DNA from: Verrucomicrobiaceae bacterium
Lineage (GTDB): Bacteria > Verrucomicrobiota > Verrucomicrobiia > Verrucomicrobiales > Verrucomicrobiaceae
Length of the DNA stretch: 64,000 nucleotides
Reading direction: 5' to 3'
NCBI GenBank assembly: GCA_016713245.1
Contig: JADJPM010000001.1
Span: forward strand, 2,108,001 to 2,172,000
Every line of letters begins with the position of its first letter. Within the stretch, counting starts at the first letter, position 1. The notes beneath the pieces were generated by a model. That model was not told the DNA's origin and ran no database searches. It was given only the letters and a program-made list of their open reading frames with translations. The translations under genes were made by a program, and so were the position numbers. Of the stretch, positions 1 through 8,440 are shown one piece after another.

Positions 1-30
1 CACCTCAGGGCGATTCGATCACCATTCCGG

Positions 31-282
31 TTACTTGGCTTCGCCGTGGGCGAACTTGTTGTTCGCGAAGGTGTTGTCCTCGCCGCCTTCGATTCGGAGC
101 GAGGGCGCAGGTTGGCGGTCTTGGCGGCGGTCGGCGATGAGGCTGCCGGTGACGAGGCTATGGCTCGTGTTTTGCAGCAGCAGAGCTGCGCCATCGCTGT
201 CGAGGATGGTGCAGGCGGAGATGTTGCTGCAATGGGTGATGAGCAGATCGTGCTCGTAGCCACCGCCGAAGGTGTTGACGAC
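31..282 (-). pseudogene. Remnant of a right-handed parallel beta-helix protein (C-terminal end)
   Basis: Read on the minus strand this gives about 83 open codons ending in a TAA stop at 31-33. The peptide has the look of stacked beta-helix rungs: repeated short hydrophobic strands with Asn turns, such as LLITHCSNISACTILD, ALLQNT-like steps and a closing DNTFANNKF. Immediately upstream in frame lies a TGA at 283-285, and no start codon is available, so only a C-terminal piece is left. Such folds are typical of secreted pectate-lyase-like or adhesin proteins. The plus-strand frames across the same bases look like its antisense. Whether the break is a frameshift or a true deletion cannot be told, because just 90 bases later the next gene's leader begins. 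Confidence 0.5.
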
Positions 283-410
283 TCAGGCACGCAGCATTTT
301 TGATTTCATGCGGCCATTTCATCTGAGCGAGGCCCATGAGGCACGTTACAGTTTGGTAATGAAGCGGGATTCGGGTGGATTTCAGACGGGCACGGCTTCA
401 TTCAAATGCC

Positions 411-1088
411 ATGCACCTCCTGCTCGTCGAAGATGACTCCGAACTCGCCCGCCAGACATCGCTTTGGCTGAGCGAGGCAGGGCACACCTCCGTCTGGCGT
501 GACAAAGGGCGCACCGCGCTCATCGCGCTGTCGCAGGAGGCGTTTGATGCGGTGATCCTCGATGTCGGGCTGCCGGACATGGATGGCTTTGAAGTCGTGG
601 AACAGATGCGAGCACGTGGATTTGGCCTTCCCGTGCTGTTTCTCACCGCTCGTGACAATGTGAACGACCGCGTGCGCGGCCTGAAGGCCGGTGGCGATGA
701 TTATGTGACGAAACCTTTCGCCGTGGAGGAGCTCATGGCGCGGCTGGAGGCCCTGCAACGCCGCAGCGGCAGCACGCCCGCGCCTTCCGCACGCACACTC
801 GGAAAATGGACGCTCGATCCGATCAAACGCCGCCTCCGCAGCGGCGATGAATCGGTGGAACTGCAACCCCGTGAATGGACCCTGCTGGAGGTCATGCTGG
901 CGAATGAAGGGCGCATCCTCACGAAGAAATTCCTTCTCGAAAAGGTGTGGGACATCCAGTTTGATCCTGGCACGAACGTCGTCGATGCCATGATCTGCCG
1001 CCTGCGGCGCAAGATCGATGCGCCGGGCGCTGTGTCCCACCTGCAAACTATTCGAGGCAAAGGATATGTTATCCAAGCTCTTCCCTGA
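411..1088 (+). CDS. OmpR/PhoB-type response regulator
   Basis: A 225-residue two-domain response regulator. The receiver domain (about 1-115) carries the acidic pocket (EDD near residue 7), the phospho-acceptor Asp51 in ILDVGLPD and the conserved Lys101 in TKPF. The C-terminal half (about 125-225) is an OmpR-type winged helix, ending in the typical RGKGYV hairpin. I chose the ATG at 411 because the conserved strand LLLVEDD follows at once; an in-frame ATG at 375 would add a 12-residue tail not usual for the family. The stop overlaps the start of the sensor kinase gene, so the two form a cognate pair. The order PhoP/QseB-like regulator then kinase, a few genes from a TonB receptor, suggests a role in envelope or metal response, which is inference. 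Confidence 0.93.
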   Translation: MHLLLVEDDSELARQTSLWLSEAGHTSVWRDKGRTALIALSQEAFDAVILDVGLPDMDGFEVVEQMRARGFGLPVLFLTARDNVNDRVRGLKAGGDDYVTKPFAVEELMARLEALQRRSGSTPAPSARTLGKWTLDPIKRRLRSGDESVELQPREWTLLEVMLANEGRILTKKFLLEKVWDIQFDPGTNVVDAMICRLRRKIDAPGAVSHLQTIRGKGYVIQALP

Positions 1089-2481
1089 ACGCATGCCGTC
1101 CACGTGGCGGCTGGGATTGCTGCTGGCCGTGCTCATGGTGTGCAGCACCGCGCTGTGCATCACGGTGGCAGGCTGGGCCGTGCGGCGAAATCTCAGCAGC
1201 ATCGCCAAGGCCGTGGTGCTCGACGATCTCGGTGAGTATGCCGTTTTCTACAATCGCAACGGCCTCAAAGAGTTGCGGGATGTCTTTGCCGCAGGCGGCC
1301 ATGATCTGGATCAAGCCGTGCGCATCACCGCGGCGGATGGCAGCACGCTTTTCGAGCAGATCCCGCCTGCCGTGAGCGGCTATGCCTGGCCGCGGCAGCC
1401 ACCGGGCAAGCTGCGCCCCAAGGAGGCGCTGCTCATGCAGATTCCCCATCAAAGCAAAGCGCACGAGATCCTCGCCGGCTGCCAGTTGCTCGATGATGGC
1501 AACACACTCTGGTTTGGCCGCACGGATGCGGAGGACCGCGCCTATGAAGATCACATCCGCAATCAACTCTGGGTCGCGGGCCTCGTCTCCGCCGTCTTCA
1601 TGCTGCTGCCGCTCGCGTGGTTCGCCCGCCATGTGCTGCGCCCCGTGCAGGAGATGATGATCAGCACCCGCAAGCTCGCCGAAGGCAACACGAACGCACG
1701 ACTCGTGGCACCAAATGCCGTGCCGGAGCTGCAAGCCTTTGCCACTGCCTTCAATGACGGCCTCGACCGCATCGATGCCCTCACCGACGAGCTGCAAAGT
1801 GCGAACGACAACCTCGCTCACGAGCTGCGAACACCGCTGGCACGCGTGCGGGGAAATCTGGAGACTTTTCACGATCACACGGACAATGACATCGCCCGTG
1901 ACTCCGCCGCTCGCGGCCTGGAGGAGATCGACCGCGCCGCCGATCTCGTGCAGACCATCCTCACCACCCGTGCAGGCGAGCACAAGGCGCTGAAGCTCCA
2001 CCTCGAAATCTGCGACCTGTGCCAGTTGCTCGCCGACATGCACGATCTCTACAAAGCCGCCGCCGAGGAGCGCAGCCAGCGCCTGCATCTCGAAGCCTCC
2101 GCATCCTGCTTCGCCCTCATCGACCGTCAGCGACTCAATCAAGCCATCGCCAACCTGCTCGACAACGCCCTCGCTTACACCCCGAAAGGCGGCGCCATCA
2201 CCCTCGCGCTGGAAGTGCAGAGCGAGCATGTCCGCATCCTCGTCCGCGACACTGGCCCCGGCCTCAGCGCCGCTGATTTGACGAAAATCTGGAGTCGCTT
2301 CACCCGTGGCAGCGCTGCCACCGCCAACACCCCCGGCATGGGCCTCGGCCTCAGCCTCGTCCACGCCATCGCCCACGCCCACAACGGCCAAAGCGGCTGC
2401 GAAAACCGCCTCGAAGGCGGTGCGGAGTTTTGGATCAAGCTCCCCGCCGGTGATCCGCTGGCGAGTGCGAATGGGGTGTGA
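1066..2481 (+). CDS. Membrane sensor histidine kinase
   Basis: Class I transmembrane histidine kinase of about 471 residues, partner of the preceding regulator. There are two membrane segments (about 16-39 and 168-187) enclosing a periplasmic sensor region, then a HAMP linker, the H-box with phospho-accepting His252 in HELRTPLARVR, an N-box (ANLLDNALAYTPKGG) and the G1/G2 boxes DTGPGL and GMGLGLSLV of the HATPase domain. The start at 1066 overlaps the regulator by 23 bases; an ATG at 1093, just after the regulator's stop, is a good alternative and still precedes the first membrane helix. A near-copy of the last 65 residues reappears at 8203-8409. The signal sensed is unknown; the sensor domain shows no recognisable motif. 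Confidence 0.92.
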   Translation: MLSKLFPERMPSTWRLGLLLAVLMVCSTALCITVAGWAVRRNLSSIAKAVVLDDLGEYAVFYNRNGLKELRDVFAAGGHDLDQAVRITAADGSTLFEQIPPAVSGYAWPRQPPGKLRPKEALLMQIPHQSKAHEILAGCQLLDDGNTLWFGRTDAEDRAYEDHIRNQLWVAGLVSAVFMLLPLAWFARHVLRPVQEMMISTRKLAEGNTNARLVAPNAVPELQAFATAFNDGLDRIDALTDELQSANDNLAHELRTPLARVRGNLETFHDHTDNDIARDSAARGLEEIDRAADLVQTILTTRAGEHKALKLHLEICDLCQLLADMHDLYKAAAEERSQRLHLEASASCFALIDRQRLNQAIANLLDNALAYTPKGGAITLALEVQSEHVRILVRDTGPGLSAADLTKIWSRFTRGSAATANTPGMGLGLSLVHAIAHAHNGQSGCENRLEGGAEFWIKLPAGDPLASANGV

Positions 2482-2493
2482 GTGCTTCCTTAT

Positions 2494-3393
2494 TTACACC
2501 CCGCTCAAACGCCGCACCCACTGGCTCGGCGGGACGCCTTTTTCCTCGGCGAAGGCGCGGCTGAAGTGGGAAAAGCTTTGGTAGCCGACTTCGAGGGCGG
2601 CTTCGGAGACGTTGCAGCGACCGGTGGCGATGAGAGAAGCGGCTTTTTCGATTCGCGCACGGCGCAGCCAGTTTGACAAGGTGAGGCCCTCGACCTGCGT
2701 GAAGGTGCGGCTGAGGTGGCTTGCGGCGCAGCCAGCGATCGCGGCGAGTTCGTCGAGACTGGGCGGCGTCTCCAGTCGCTCCATGAGCACTTCCTTCACA
2801 CGGCGCACACGCTCCTGGGAGGTGCGCAGCGTGCGGCTGATGGCTGTCTCGGTGCTGCTGGCCTCGGGACGGAAAAGAGCATGGATGAGATACTCGGTGA
2901 GCCTCGCGGTTTCGAGGAGTTGGCGGGCCTGGAGGCACAGCTGCGGCTGCATGGCCCCACGAGCCCAGCCTTCGTCCTCATCGCTCAGCGGCAGGCGCAG
3001 AAGAGCACGCTCCGTCCCTTTCACGAGCAGGCGAAAGGCCTCGTTCAGTTCGGTGTCGAGGCCGCCGAGTGTGTGGCGCAGCCAAGCCTCGGGAAAAACG
3101 AGCGTGAGGCACTCATGGCGCTCCCGTGAGGCAAGTCGTCGAGCGAGGCGGAGATCCGCCGCACCTGCTCGCAGCCAGCAAAGCGTGCGTGGCGGGATGC
3201 GTGTCTGCGTGCCGTCCCGCCAATGGATTTCGGCTTCGCCGCGAAGGTTCAGATGGGCGAGCAACGCATCCGGCATCACCGCGCCTGTCCAATCGCTCTC
3301 CACGCGTTCGGGCGAGGTGTGCCAGAGGCGTTGAGGTTGGCTTGCAGGCGGATTCGGCATCGAGGCGGCTCTATTATTGATACTCGGTCTCAA
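2494..3393 (-). CDS. AraC-family transcriptional regulator
   Basis: 299 residues (288 if the ATG at 3360 is used). The C-terminal 100 residues are a clear AraC double helix-turn-helix: SLDELAAIAGCAASHLSRTF for the first motif, and AALEVGYQSFSHFSRAF with a following PSQW signature for the second. The N-terminal part, beginning around the WHTSPERVESDW stretch, is a cupin-like effector domain without recognisable ligand residues. The gene lies downstream of, and in the same direction as, the Kelch/PQQ propeller gene with about 50 bases between them, and convergent to the sensor kinase. The inducer is not evident. AraC proteins of this layout usually activate sugar utilisation or stress genes nearby; here that link is only positional. 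Confidence 0.9.
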   Translation of the reverse strand: MRPSINNRAASMPNPPASQPQRLWHTSPERVESDWTGAVMPDALLAHLNLRGEAEIHWRDGTQTRIPPRTLCWLRAGAADLRLARRLASRERHECLTLVFPEAWLRHTLGGLDTELNEAFRLLVKGTERALLRLPLSDEDEGWARGAMQPQLCLQARQLLETARLTEYLIHALFRPEASSTETAISRTLRTSQERVRRVKEVLMERLETPPSLDELAAIAGCAASHLSRTFTQVEGLTLSNWLRRARIEKAASLIATGRCNVSEAALEVGYQSFSHFSRAFAEEKGVPPSQWVRRLSGV

Positions 3394-3444
3394 TTCAGGT
3401 TTAAAAAAGGGGAGCGCCGCTTTTTCGCCTTCGCTCCCATGGCT

Positions 3445-5649
3445 TCACTTCACATCCAGGCACAACACGCTGCCGTCGTTGTTGCGGCACAACACTCGAC
3501 CGTGCGCCAAAACAGGCTGCACATAGCTTTTCCCACCGAGCACCTGCACGCGGCTGAGGACGTCGATTTTATCCGCGAGCAGCTTCACGAGCACGAGCTC
3601 GCCTTTGCTCGTCAAAATGAGCGTGTGACCGTCATCGCAGACCATCGCGCTGCCTTTGTCGATCTCGGCAGTCTGCCAGCGAGAAAGGCCGGTGGCGAGG
3701 TCCATGAGGCGCAGATCGTTCACGCCGCGTTTCGTGTCGTTGAAGGCGAGGACGTGGCCCTGCACCGGCACGCCGCTTTGAAAGAGCAGCCCCACCTCAC
3801 GCTCGCTCCACAGCTCGGTGAGGGCCGTTTCATCCCAGGCGAGCACGCGACTGCCCATCGTGCCGGTATGCGAGATGAAGAACAGATCGTCATGACGCAG
3901 CGGCGTGGCGCAGTTGCAAAAATCCCGCGTCTCCGTGGCGTGCCGTCCGAGCAGTTTGCCATCGGCAGCAGCACGCAGTTCCAGCGCCTCGCCTTTGAAG
4001 AGCACGAGCAGCTTGCCGGAAACGAACGGCGTCGCATAACCCGCCTCGCCGCTGCCCGTCTGCCAGATTTTTTCACCGCTGGCGGCATCGAGGCACACGT
4101 TCGAGCCTTCCGCGCCGCCGACATCAAGATAGAGCCGGCCTTCATGCAACGCCGGACTCGTGGACCATCCATATACCGGACGCTTGCCGCCGAAGTCCTT
4201 CAAAAAGCTCTTCTGCCACTTCACCGTGCCGTTTTGCGCATCGAGGCAAAGCAGATCGCCTTCACGGCTGATGATGTAAACGCGTCCATCGGCCACGGTC
4301 GGCGTCGTCGCGGGGCCGTAGGGCACAATGCTCATCTCGTGCGCCTTCGTTGGCACCTCAAAGCGGTGCTTCCACACTGGCTTGCCCGTTTGCAGATCGA
4401 GACAAAAAACCATGTCGTGATCCGCGCCATCGTTGCCGCAGGTAAACACGCGATCACCGACCACCGCGAAGCTTGCGAGCCCTTTGCCCAGTTCCGTCTT
4501 CCAAAGAACTGGAGGACCATCCGCAGGCCATGTCGTGTTCCATCCGGCCTCCGGCGTGGTTCCATCGCCGCGAGGGCCTTGATAACGTGGCCAATCGCTT
4601 TCGGTCTTTTTCGTCGCGGCGGTGAAAACCGGCGCTGGGGAGGTTTTTCGCGTGCTGGCGGACTTTTTCGCTTCTTCGGGCAGCGGAGCCGAATCCTTCG
4701 CTGGGAGCGAAATGACCTCTGGCGGCGCTTTTTGGCCTTCACGGCTCTCGCCGCCGATGGCGATGATTTTTCCGGTTCCACCACTCAGCAGCCGATGAAA
4801 ATAACGCGGATGCACCAGCTTGCCGACGCTCATCCAGGCCTCTCCGCGCAGTTCGAGCAGTTCACCACTCACGCCGCTCGCGAAAAGACGGCCTTCATGC
4901 GCCACCGCCGCAAAACCAAAGCCGCCGATCTTATCCGCAGGCAGCTTCGGTCCTTCGCTCCAGGTTCCAGTCGTCGAATCGAGCACCGACACCGCGGTGG
5001 TTGTTTCATCCTCGTCCGTCATGCCGCCGATGGCATACACCTTCTTGCCGATCGATTGCACCGCGAGTGCTCGACGCTTGAACGGCTGTGGATGACTTTC
5101 CCAATCCGCATCCGCCTTGCTCAAATCGAGCGTGAGGTAAGTTTCATGCCACACCGCCTCGCTTTCGCCCTCCAGCCGCCAGCCACCCATGACGTAAAGC
5201 GTGTCGCCGCACACGATGCTATCGTGGCTGGAGCGTCGCTGCGGCAGTTTCGGCAGCGGATGCCACTTGCCATCACTCACCCGATACAGTGCCGCCGTTT
5301 CGCTCGACCACAGATCCTGTTCCTTTCCCTTTTCATTCCGCGCCGCCATGCCGCCGATGCGGATCACGCCGTCCTTCGCCACCACGAGCGAGGCCCCCTG
5401 CGCAGGTTCGTCTTGGAGCAGCGCCTCCCATTTTTCCGCGCCGGGCTTCCAGCGGAAGAGATCGCCGTGCACCTCCTCGCGGTTGTATTTGTGCCTCTTG
5501 CCGCTGTGACCGCCGTAAAAATACAGCGCACCATCCGGCATGCCCGCCGCGCCAAAACTGGCGACCGGCAGCGGCAGTTCAGGCGGCACCTCCGCTGCGG
5601 GTGTGGTGGACAGTGCCACCAACAAGGAAATCAAAGAAAGGGTTTTCAT
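3445..5649 (-). CDS. Secreted Kelch plus PQQ-like beta-propeller protein
   Basis: 734 residues with a Sec signal peptide (first 18 residues, ending TTPAAE). Residues about 25-330 contain Kelch-type blades (VMGGWR, YAIGGMTD, IAIGGES), i.e. repeated GG-containing strands. After a low-complexity linker, residues about 355-734 form a second propeller of PQQ-like repeats starting at WPRYQGPRGDG, a signature common in outer-membrane quinoprotein-like proteins of Planctomycetes and Verrucomicrobia. Blade turns such as YIISREGDLLCLDAQNGTVKW and VCLDAASGEKIW are visible. No catalytic residues of true PQQ dehydrogenases are seen, so a binding or scaffold role is more likely than oxidation. It precedes the AraC gene and may share its transcript. 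Confidence 0.88.
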   Translation of the reverse strand: MKTLSLISLLVALSTTPAAEVPPELPLPVASFGAAGMPDGALYFYGGHSGKRHKYNREEVHGDLFRWKPGAEKWEALLQDEPAQGASLVVAKDGVIRIGGMAARNEKGKEQDLWSSETAALYRVSDGKWHPLPKLPQRRSSHDSIVCGDTLYVMGGWRLEGESEAVWHETYLTLDLSKADADWESHPQPFKRRALAVQSIGKKVYAIGGMTDEDETTTAVSVLDSTTGTWSEGPKLPADKIGGFGFAAVAHEGRLFASGVSGELLELRGEAWMSVGKLVHPRYFHRLLSGGTGKIIAIGGESREGQKAPPEVISLPAKDSAPLPEEAKKSASTRKTSPAPVFTAATKKTESDWPRYQGPRGDGTTPEAGWNTTWPADGPPVLWKTELGKGLASFAVVGDRVFTCGNDGADHDMVFCLDLQTGKPVWKHRFEVPTKAHEMSIVPYGPATTPTVADGRVYIISREGDLLCLDAQNGTVKWQKSFLKDFGGKRPVYGWSTSPALHEGRLYLDVGGAEGSNVCLDAASGEKIWQTGSGEAGYATPFVSGKLLVLFKGEALELRAAADGKLLGRHATETRDFCNCATPLRHDDLFFISHTGTMGSRVLAWDETALTELWSEREVGLLFQSGVPVQGHVLAFNDTKRGVNDLRLMDLATGLSRWQTAEIDKGSAMVCDDGHTLILTSKGELVLVKLLADKIDVLSRVQVLGGKSYVQPVLAHGRVLCRNNDGSVLCLDVK

Positions 5650-5809
5650 GGGGCTGGTGCGATACTCCGCCTACGACTCGGCGCTTGCGCCGGTTTGCGC
5701 AAAGCTGGCGGTGAAATGACTTCGCACGCATTTCAGCGCAAACGAGCATCATTCTTCATCAAGCAGGCCAAAGCGTGAGCTCTCTAGGGTGGCTAGAGCA
5801 GCGGCCCGC

Positions 5810-8110
5810 ATGAAAATCCACCACCGCATCCGCCTCCTCCTTTGTCTCTGGCCTCTCACGGCTCTCGGACAAGCTCCCAGCAACACGCAGCCTCCTTTTG
5901 GCGAACCCATTCCCGTGCCGCTGACGCAAGGTGATGCCTCAAACGCCACCGGGGCCGTTTTGCCGGAAGTGGTGATCGTGGACTCGCGGAATGCCACAAA
6001 GGGTTCCGAGGTGGCTGCCTCGACGACGGTGCTCAATCAAGACGCCTCCGTCTTCTCTCTGGCCACCAGCATGCGTGACTATCAGCGCTACGAGCCAGGG
6101 GTGAGCGTGCCCTTCGGCTTCAGCGGCGGCGGCCCGAGCCGCAGCGGGCGCAGCGGCACAGGCAGCATCAATGTGCGTGGCCTGGATGGTAACCGCGTGC
6201 TCATGCAGACCGATGGCATCCGCCAGGCGGACCAGTTTAACTTTGGCGGCACCACGAACATCGGACGCGACTACATCGACGTGGATGCTTTGAAGCAGGT
6301 AGAGATCCTCAAGAACGCCGCATCCTCTCTTTATGGCAGCGATGCCCTCGGCGGCGTGGTCTCCTTTGTCACCAAAGACCCGTCTGACATCCTCAACGGC
6401 AAAAACTGGGGCGTCGAATCCACCACGCGCTTCGATACATCGGACGACAGCTTCTCGCAGACGCTCGCCTCCGCCTTAAAAACCGGCCAGCTCGAATGGC
6501 TCGTGCTCCACACCTATCGCCAAGGCCACGAGACCGACAATCGCGGCACCATCATTCCCGATCTCAGCGATTACGAAGTGCGCAACTGGCTCGCCAAGCT
6601 CGTGTGGAAGCCGGATGAGCATCACAGCATCAAACTCACCGGCGAGTATCTGCAGCGTGAAAGCTCCAACGACCTGCTCAACGCCCGCCGACAGTTCCTT
6701 TCCTCCGGTTTCATCTATCGCACGAACTCCATGCTGCTCGATGATGAGGTCTCACGCTACCGCATCAGCCTCGGGCATGAGTATGATCGCGGCAGCGACA
6801 CTGGAATCGTGGACCGTTTCAACTGGCAGATCTACTTCCAGGAATCCCGCACTGAGGAGCACATCATGGAGGATCGGGATCGCATCACACCCACTTTTCG
6901 CGACCGCTTCCGCGACCGGAACAACGTCTATTGGCAGAGCCACGTCGGTGCCCAGCTCAATCTCGTGAGCAACTTTGCTACCGGCTCCCTCCAGCACTCG
7001 CTGGCCTATGGTGCGGAATTCATCTCCTCCTTCGCACGTCGCACCCGCGACGGCACCGAGTATGATTTCACCGCCAACACCACGACCAAGGTCTTCACGC
7101 CTGACACCTTCCCACTCAAAGACATGCCGGATAGCGAGACGCTGCGCTATGGAGCCTACATCCAGGATGAAATCAGTTGGGGGGCGGATCGCCGCTACAT
7201 TCTCACGCCCGGCCTGCGCATCGAATACTACCAGATCAATGTCGATAACGACGCCCTCTACCTCCGCGCCAGTGGCGGCCTCGCTGGCACGGACTATGAG
7301 AAATTCTCCATCGCCCCGAAGCTCTCCTTCCTCGCGAAGCTCGACGAGCAGCACAGCGCCTACTTCCGCTATGCCATGGGCTTCCGCAATCCCACGCCGG
7401 AAGACCTCAACGGCACCGTCACGAACATTCCCTTCAACTACCAAACCATCCCAAATCCGGCTTTGAAGAACGAAATCAGCCAGAGCTTCGAACTCGGCCT
7501 GCGCGGGCAGTATGACAAGGCTGCGTGGTCTCTCGCCGCCTACTACAACCAGTATCAAAACTTCATCCAGCTCTTCGCCAACGCCGGTGGAGCAGGCACT
7601 CCCGCCAGCCCCACCATCTTCCAGAGCCAGAACCTCAGCTACGCCACGATCTACGGCCTCGAATTCAAAGGAGATACCGCGCTCGATTTCATCAGCCCGG
7701 CGCTGCACAACTTCACCCTCTTCGGCAATGCGGCCTACTCACAGGGCTGGGACGGGCAGAACAACCAGCCACTTTCCTCGATTGATCCCTTCAAGGCCGT
7801 GCTTGGCCTGCGTTACGCTTACGAGCAGGTACAGCTCGAATTTGTCGCGAGCTATTTCGCCCGTCAAAACCTCACTTCTGGCTCGGCCACGCCGAACCAA
7901 TTCATCCCGTCCTCATCCCTTCTGCTCGATCTCGTCGCCCGCTGGCAAGTCAGCGAGAAAGTCACCTTCACCGCCGGCCTCTACAACCTCACCAACGAAA
8001 AAGCTTGGCGCTACCAGGACGTCCGCGGTCTCACCACCGCCACCACGGATCTCGACCGCTACACGCTGCCCGGCATCAACGCCCGCTTTGCACTAAACAT
8101 TAAATTTTAG
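5810..8110 (+). CDS. TonB-dependent outer-membrane receptor, heme/hemoglobin type
   Basis: 766 residues with signal peptide (LLLCLWPLTALGQ), an N-terminal plug (about 50-170; motifs INVRGLDGNRVLMQTDGIR and LKNAASSLYGSDALGGVV) and a 22-strand type barrel ending in a terminal Phe (NIKF). The barrel motif beginning FRNPTPEDLNG and ending NPALKNEISQSFELGL is the signature used for TonB-dependent hemoglobin/transferrin/lactoferrin or heme receptors. It would import heme or another iron chelate across the outer membrane using TonB-ExbBD, none of which are in the window. The ATG at 5810 was preferred over 5789 since the signal peptide starts there. No Fur-like palindrome or riboswitch was seen in the 160 bases upstream. 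Confidence 0.9.
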   Translation: MKIHHRIRLLLCLWPLTALGQAPSNTQPPFGEPIPVPLTQGDASNATGAVLPEVVIVDSRNATKGSEVAASTTVLNQDASVFSLATSMRDYQRYEPGVSVPFGFSGGGPSRSGRSGTGSINVRGLDGNRVLMQTDGIRQADQFNFGGTTNIGRDYIDVDALKQVEILKNAASSLYGSDALGGVVSFVTKDPSDILNGKNWGVESTTRFDTSDDSFSQTLASALKTGQLEWLVLHTYRQGHETDNRGTIIPDLSDYEVRNWLAKLVWKPDEHHSIKLTGEYLQRESSNDLLNARRQFLSSGFIYRTNSMLLDDEVSRYRISLGHEYDRGSDTGIVDRFNWQIYFQESRTEEHIMEDRDRITPTFRDRFRDRNNVYWQSHVGAQLNLVSNFATGSLQHSLAYGAEFISSFARRTRDGTEYDFTANTTTKVFTPDTFPLKDMPDSETLRYGAYIQDEISWGADRRYILTPGLRIEYYQINVDNDALYLRASGGLAGTDYEKFSIAPKLSFLAKLDEQHSAYFRYAMGFRNPTPEDLNGTVTNIPFNYQTIPNPALKNEISQSFELGLRGQYDKAAWSLAAYYNQYQNFIQLFANAGGAGTPASPTIFQSQNLSYATIYGLEFKGDTALDFISPALHNFTLFGNAAYSQGWDGQNNQPLSSIDPFKAVLGLRYAYEQVQLEFVASYFARQNLTSGSATPNQFIPSSSLLLDLVARWQVSEKVTFTAGLYNLTNEKAWRYQDVRGLTTATTDLDRYTLPGINARFALNIKF

Positions 8111-8202
8111 CCTGACTGGATCCCAGGTTGAGTTGAAGCGACAGGCGCAGTCCAAACAGGGCTGCGCCCTTCCCATCTCAAACACGATTCTACCCATTTT
8201 CC

Positions 8203-8409
8203 GGCCCCGGACTTTCCGGCGCTGATTTGACGAAAATCTGGAGCCGCTTCACCCGTGGCAGCGCCGCCAGTGCCGCCACTCCAGGCATGGGGCTCGGCCT
8301 GAGCCTCGTCCATGCCATCGTGCATGCCCATGGAGGTCAAAGCGGCTGCGAAAACCGCCCCGAAGGCGGAGCCGAGTTTTGGCTGAAGCTGCCGACATTT
8401 GAGGCGTGA
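8203..8409 (+). pseudogene. Stray C-terminal fragment of a histidine kinase
   Basis: A 68-codon open stretch ending at a TGA reproduces the last part of the sensor kinase at 1066-2481: GPGLS, the TKIWSRFTRGSAA segment, the GMGLGLSLVHAI G2 box and the ending GGAEFW(L/I)KLP. It has no start codon or upstream kinase sequence; similarity begins abruptly near 8203, 90 bases after the TonB receptor stop. At DNA level it is very close to 2257-2445, so it is a recent duplicate or the leftover of a second kinase gene deleted from this place. It overlaps a possible upstream start of the next gene but not the preferred one. Confidence 0.75.
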
Positions 8410-8440
8410 TTTGTTTTTTTGCTGCGTTCTCGCCTTCACG

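Noticed and set aside
3445..5649. True PQQ-dependent dehydrogenase
   Set aside because: Only propeller repeats are visible; no cofactor or catalytic residues of quinoprotein dehydrogenases and the Kelch half is atypical.
3223..5778. Very long open frame on the plus strand opposite the Kelch/PQQ gene
   Set aside because: Its product is Arg/His-rich with no domain, while the minus strand gives a signal peptide and propeller motifs; high GC leaves antisense frames open.
5650..5809. Cobalamin riboswitch or Fur box before the TonB receptor
   Set aside because: No B12-box-like or Fur-like palindrome could be identified; only a small GC-rich dyad is present.
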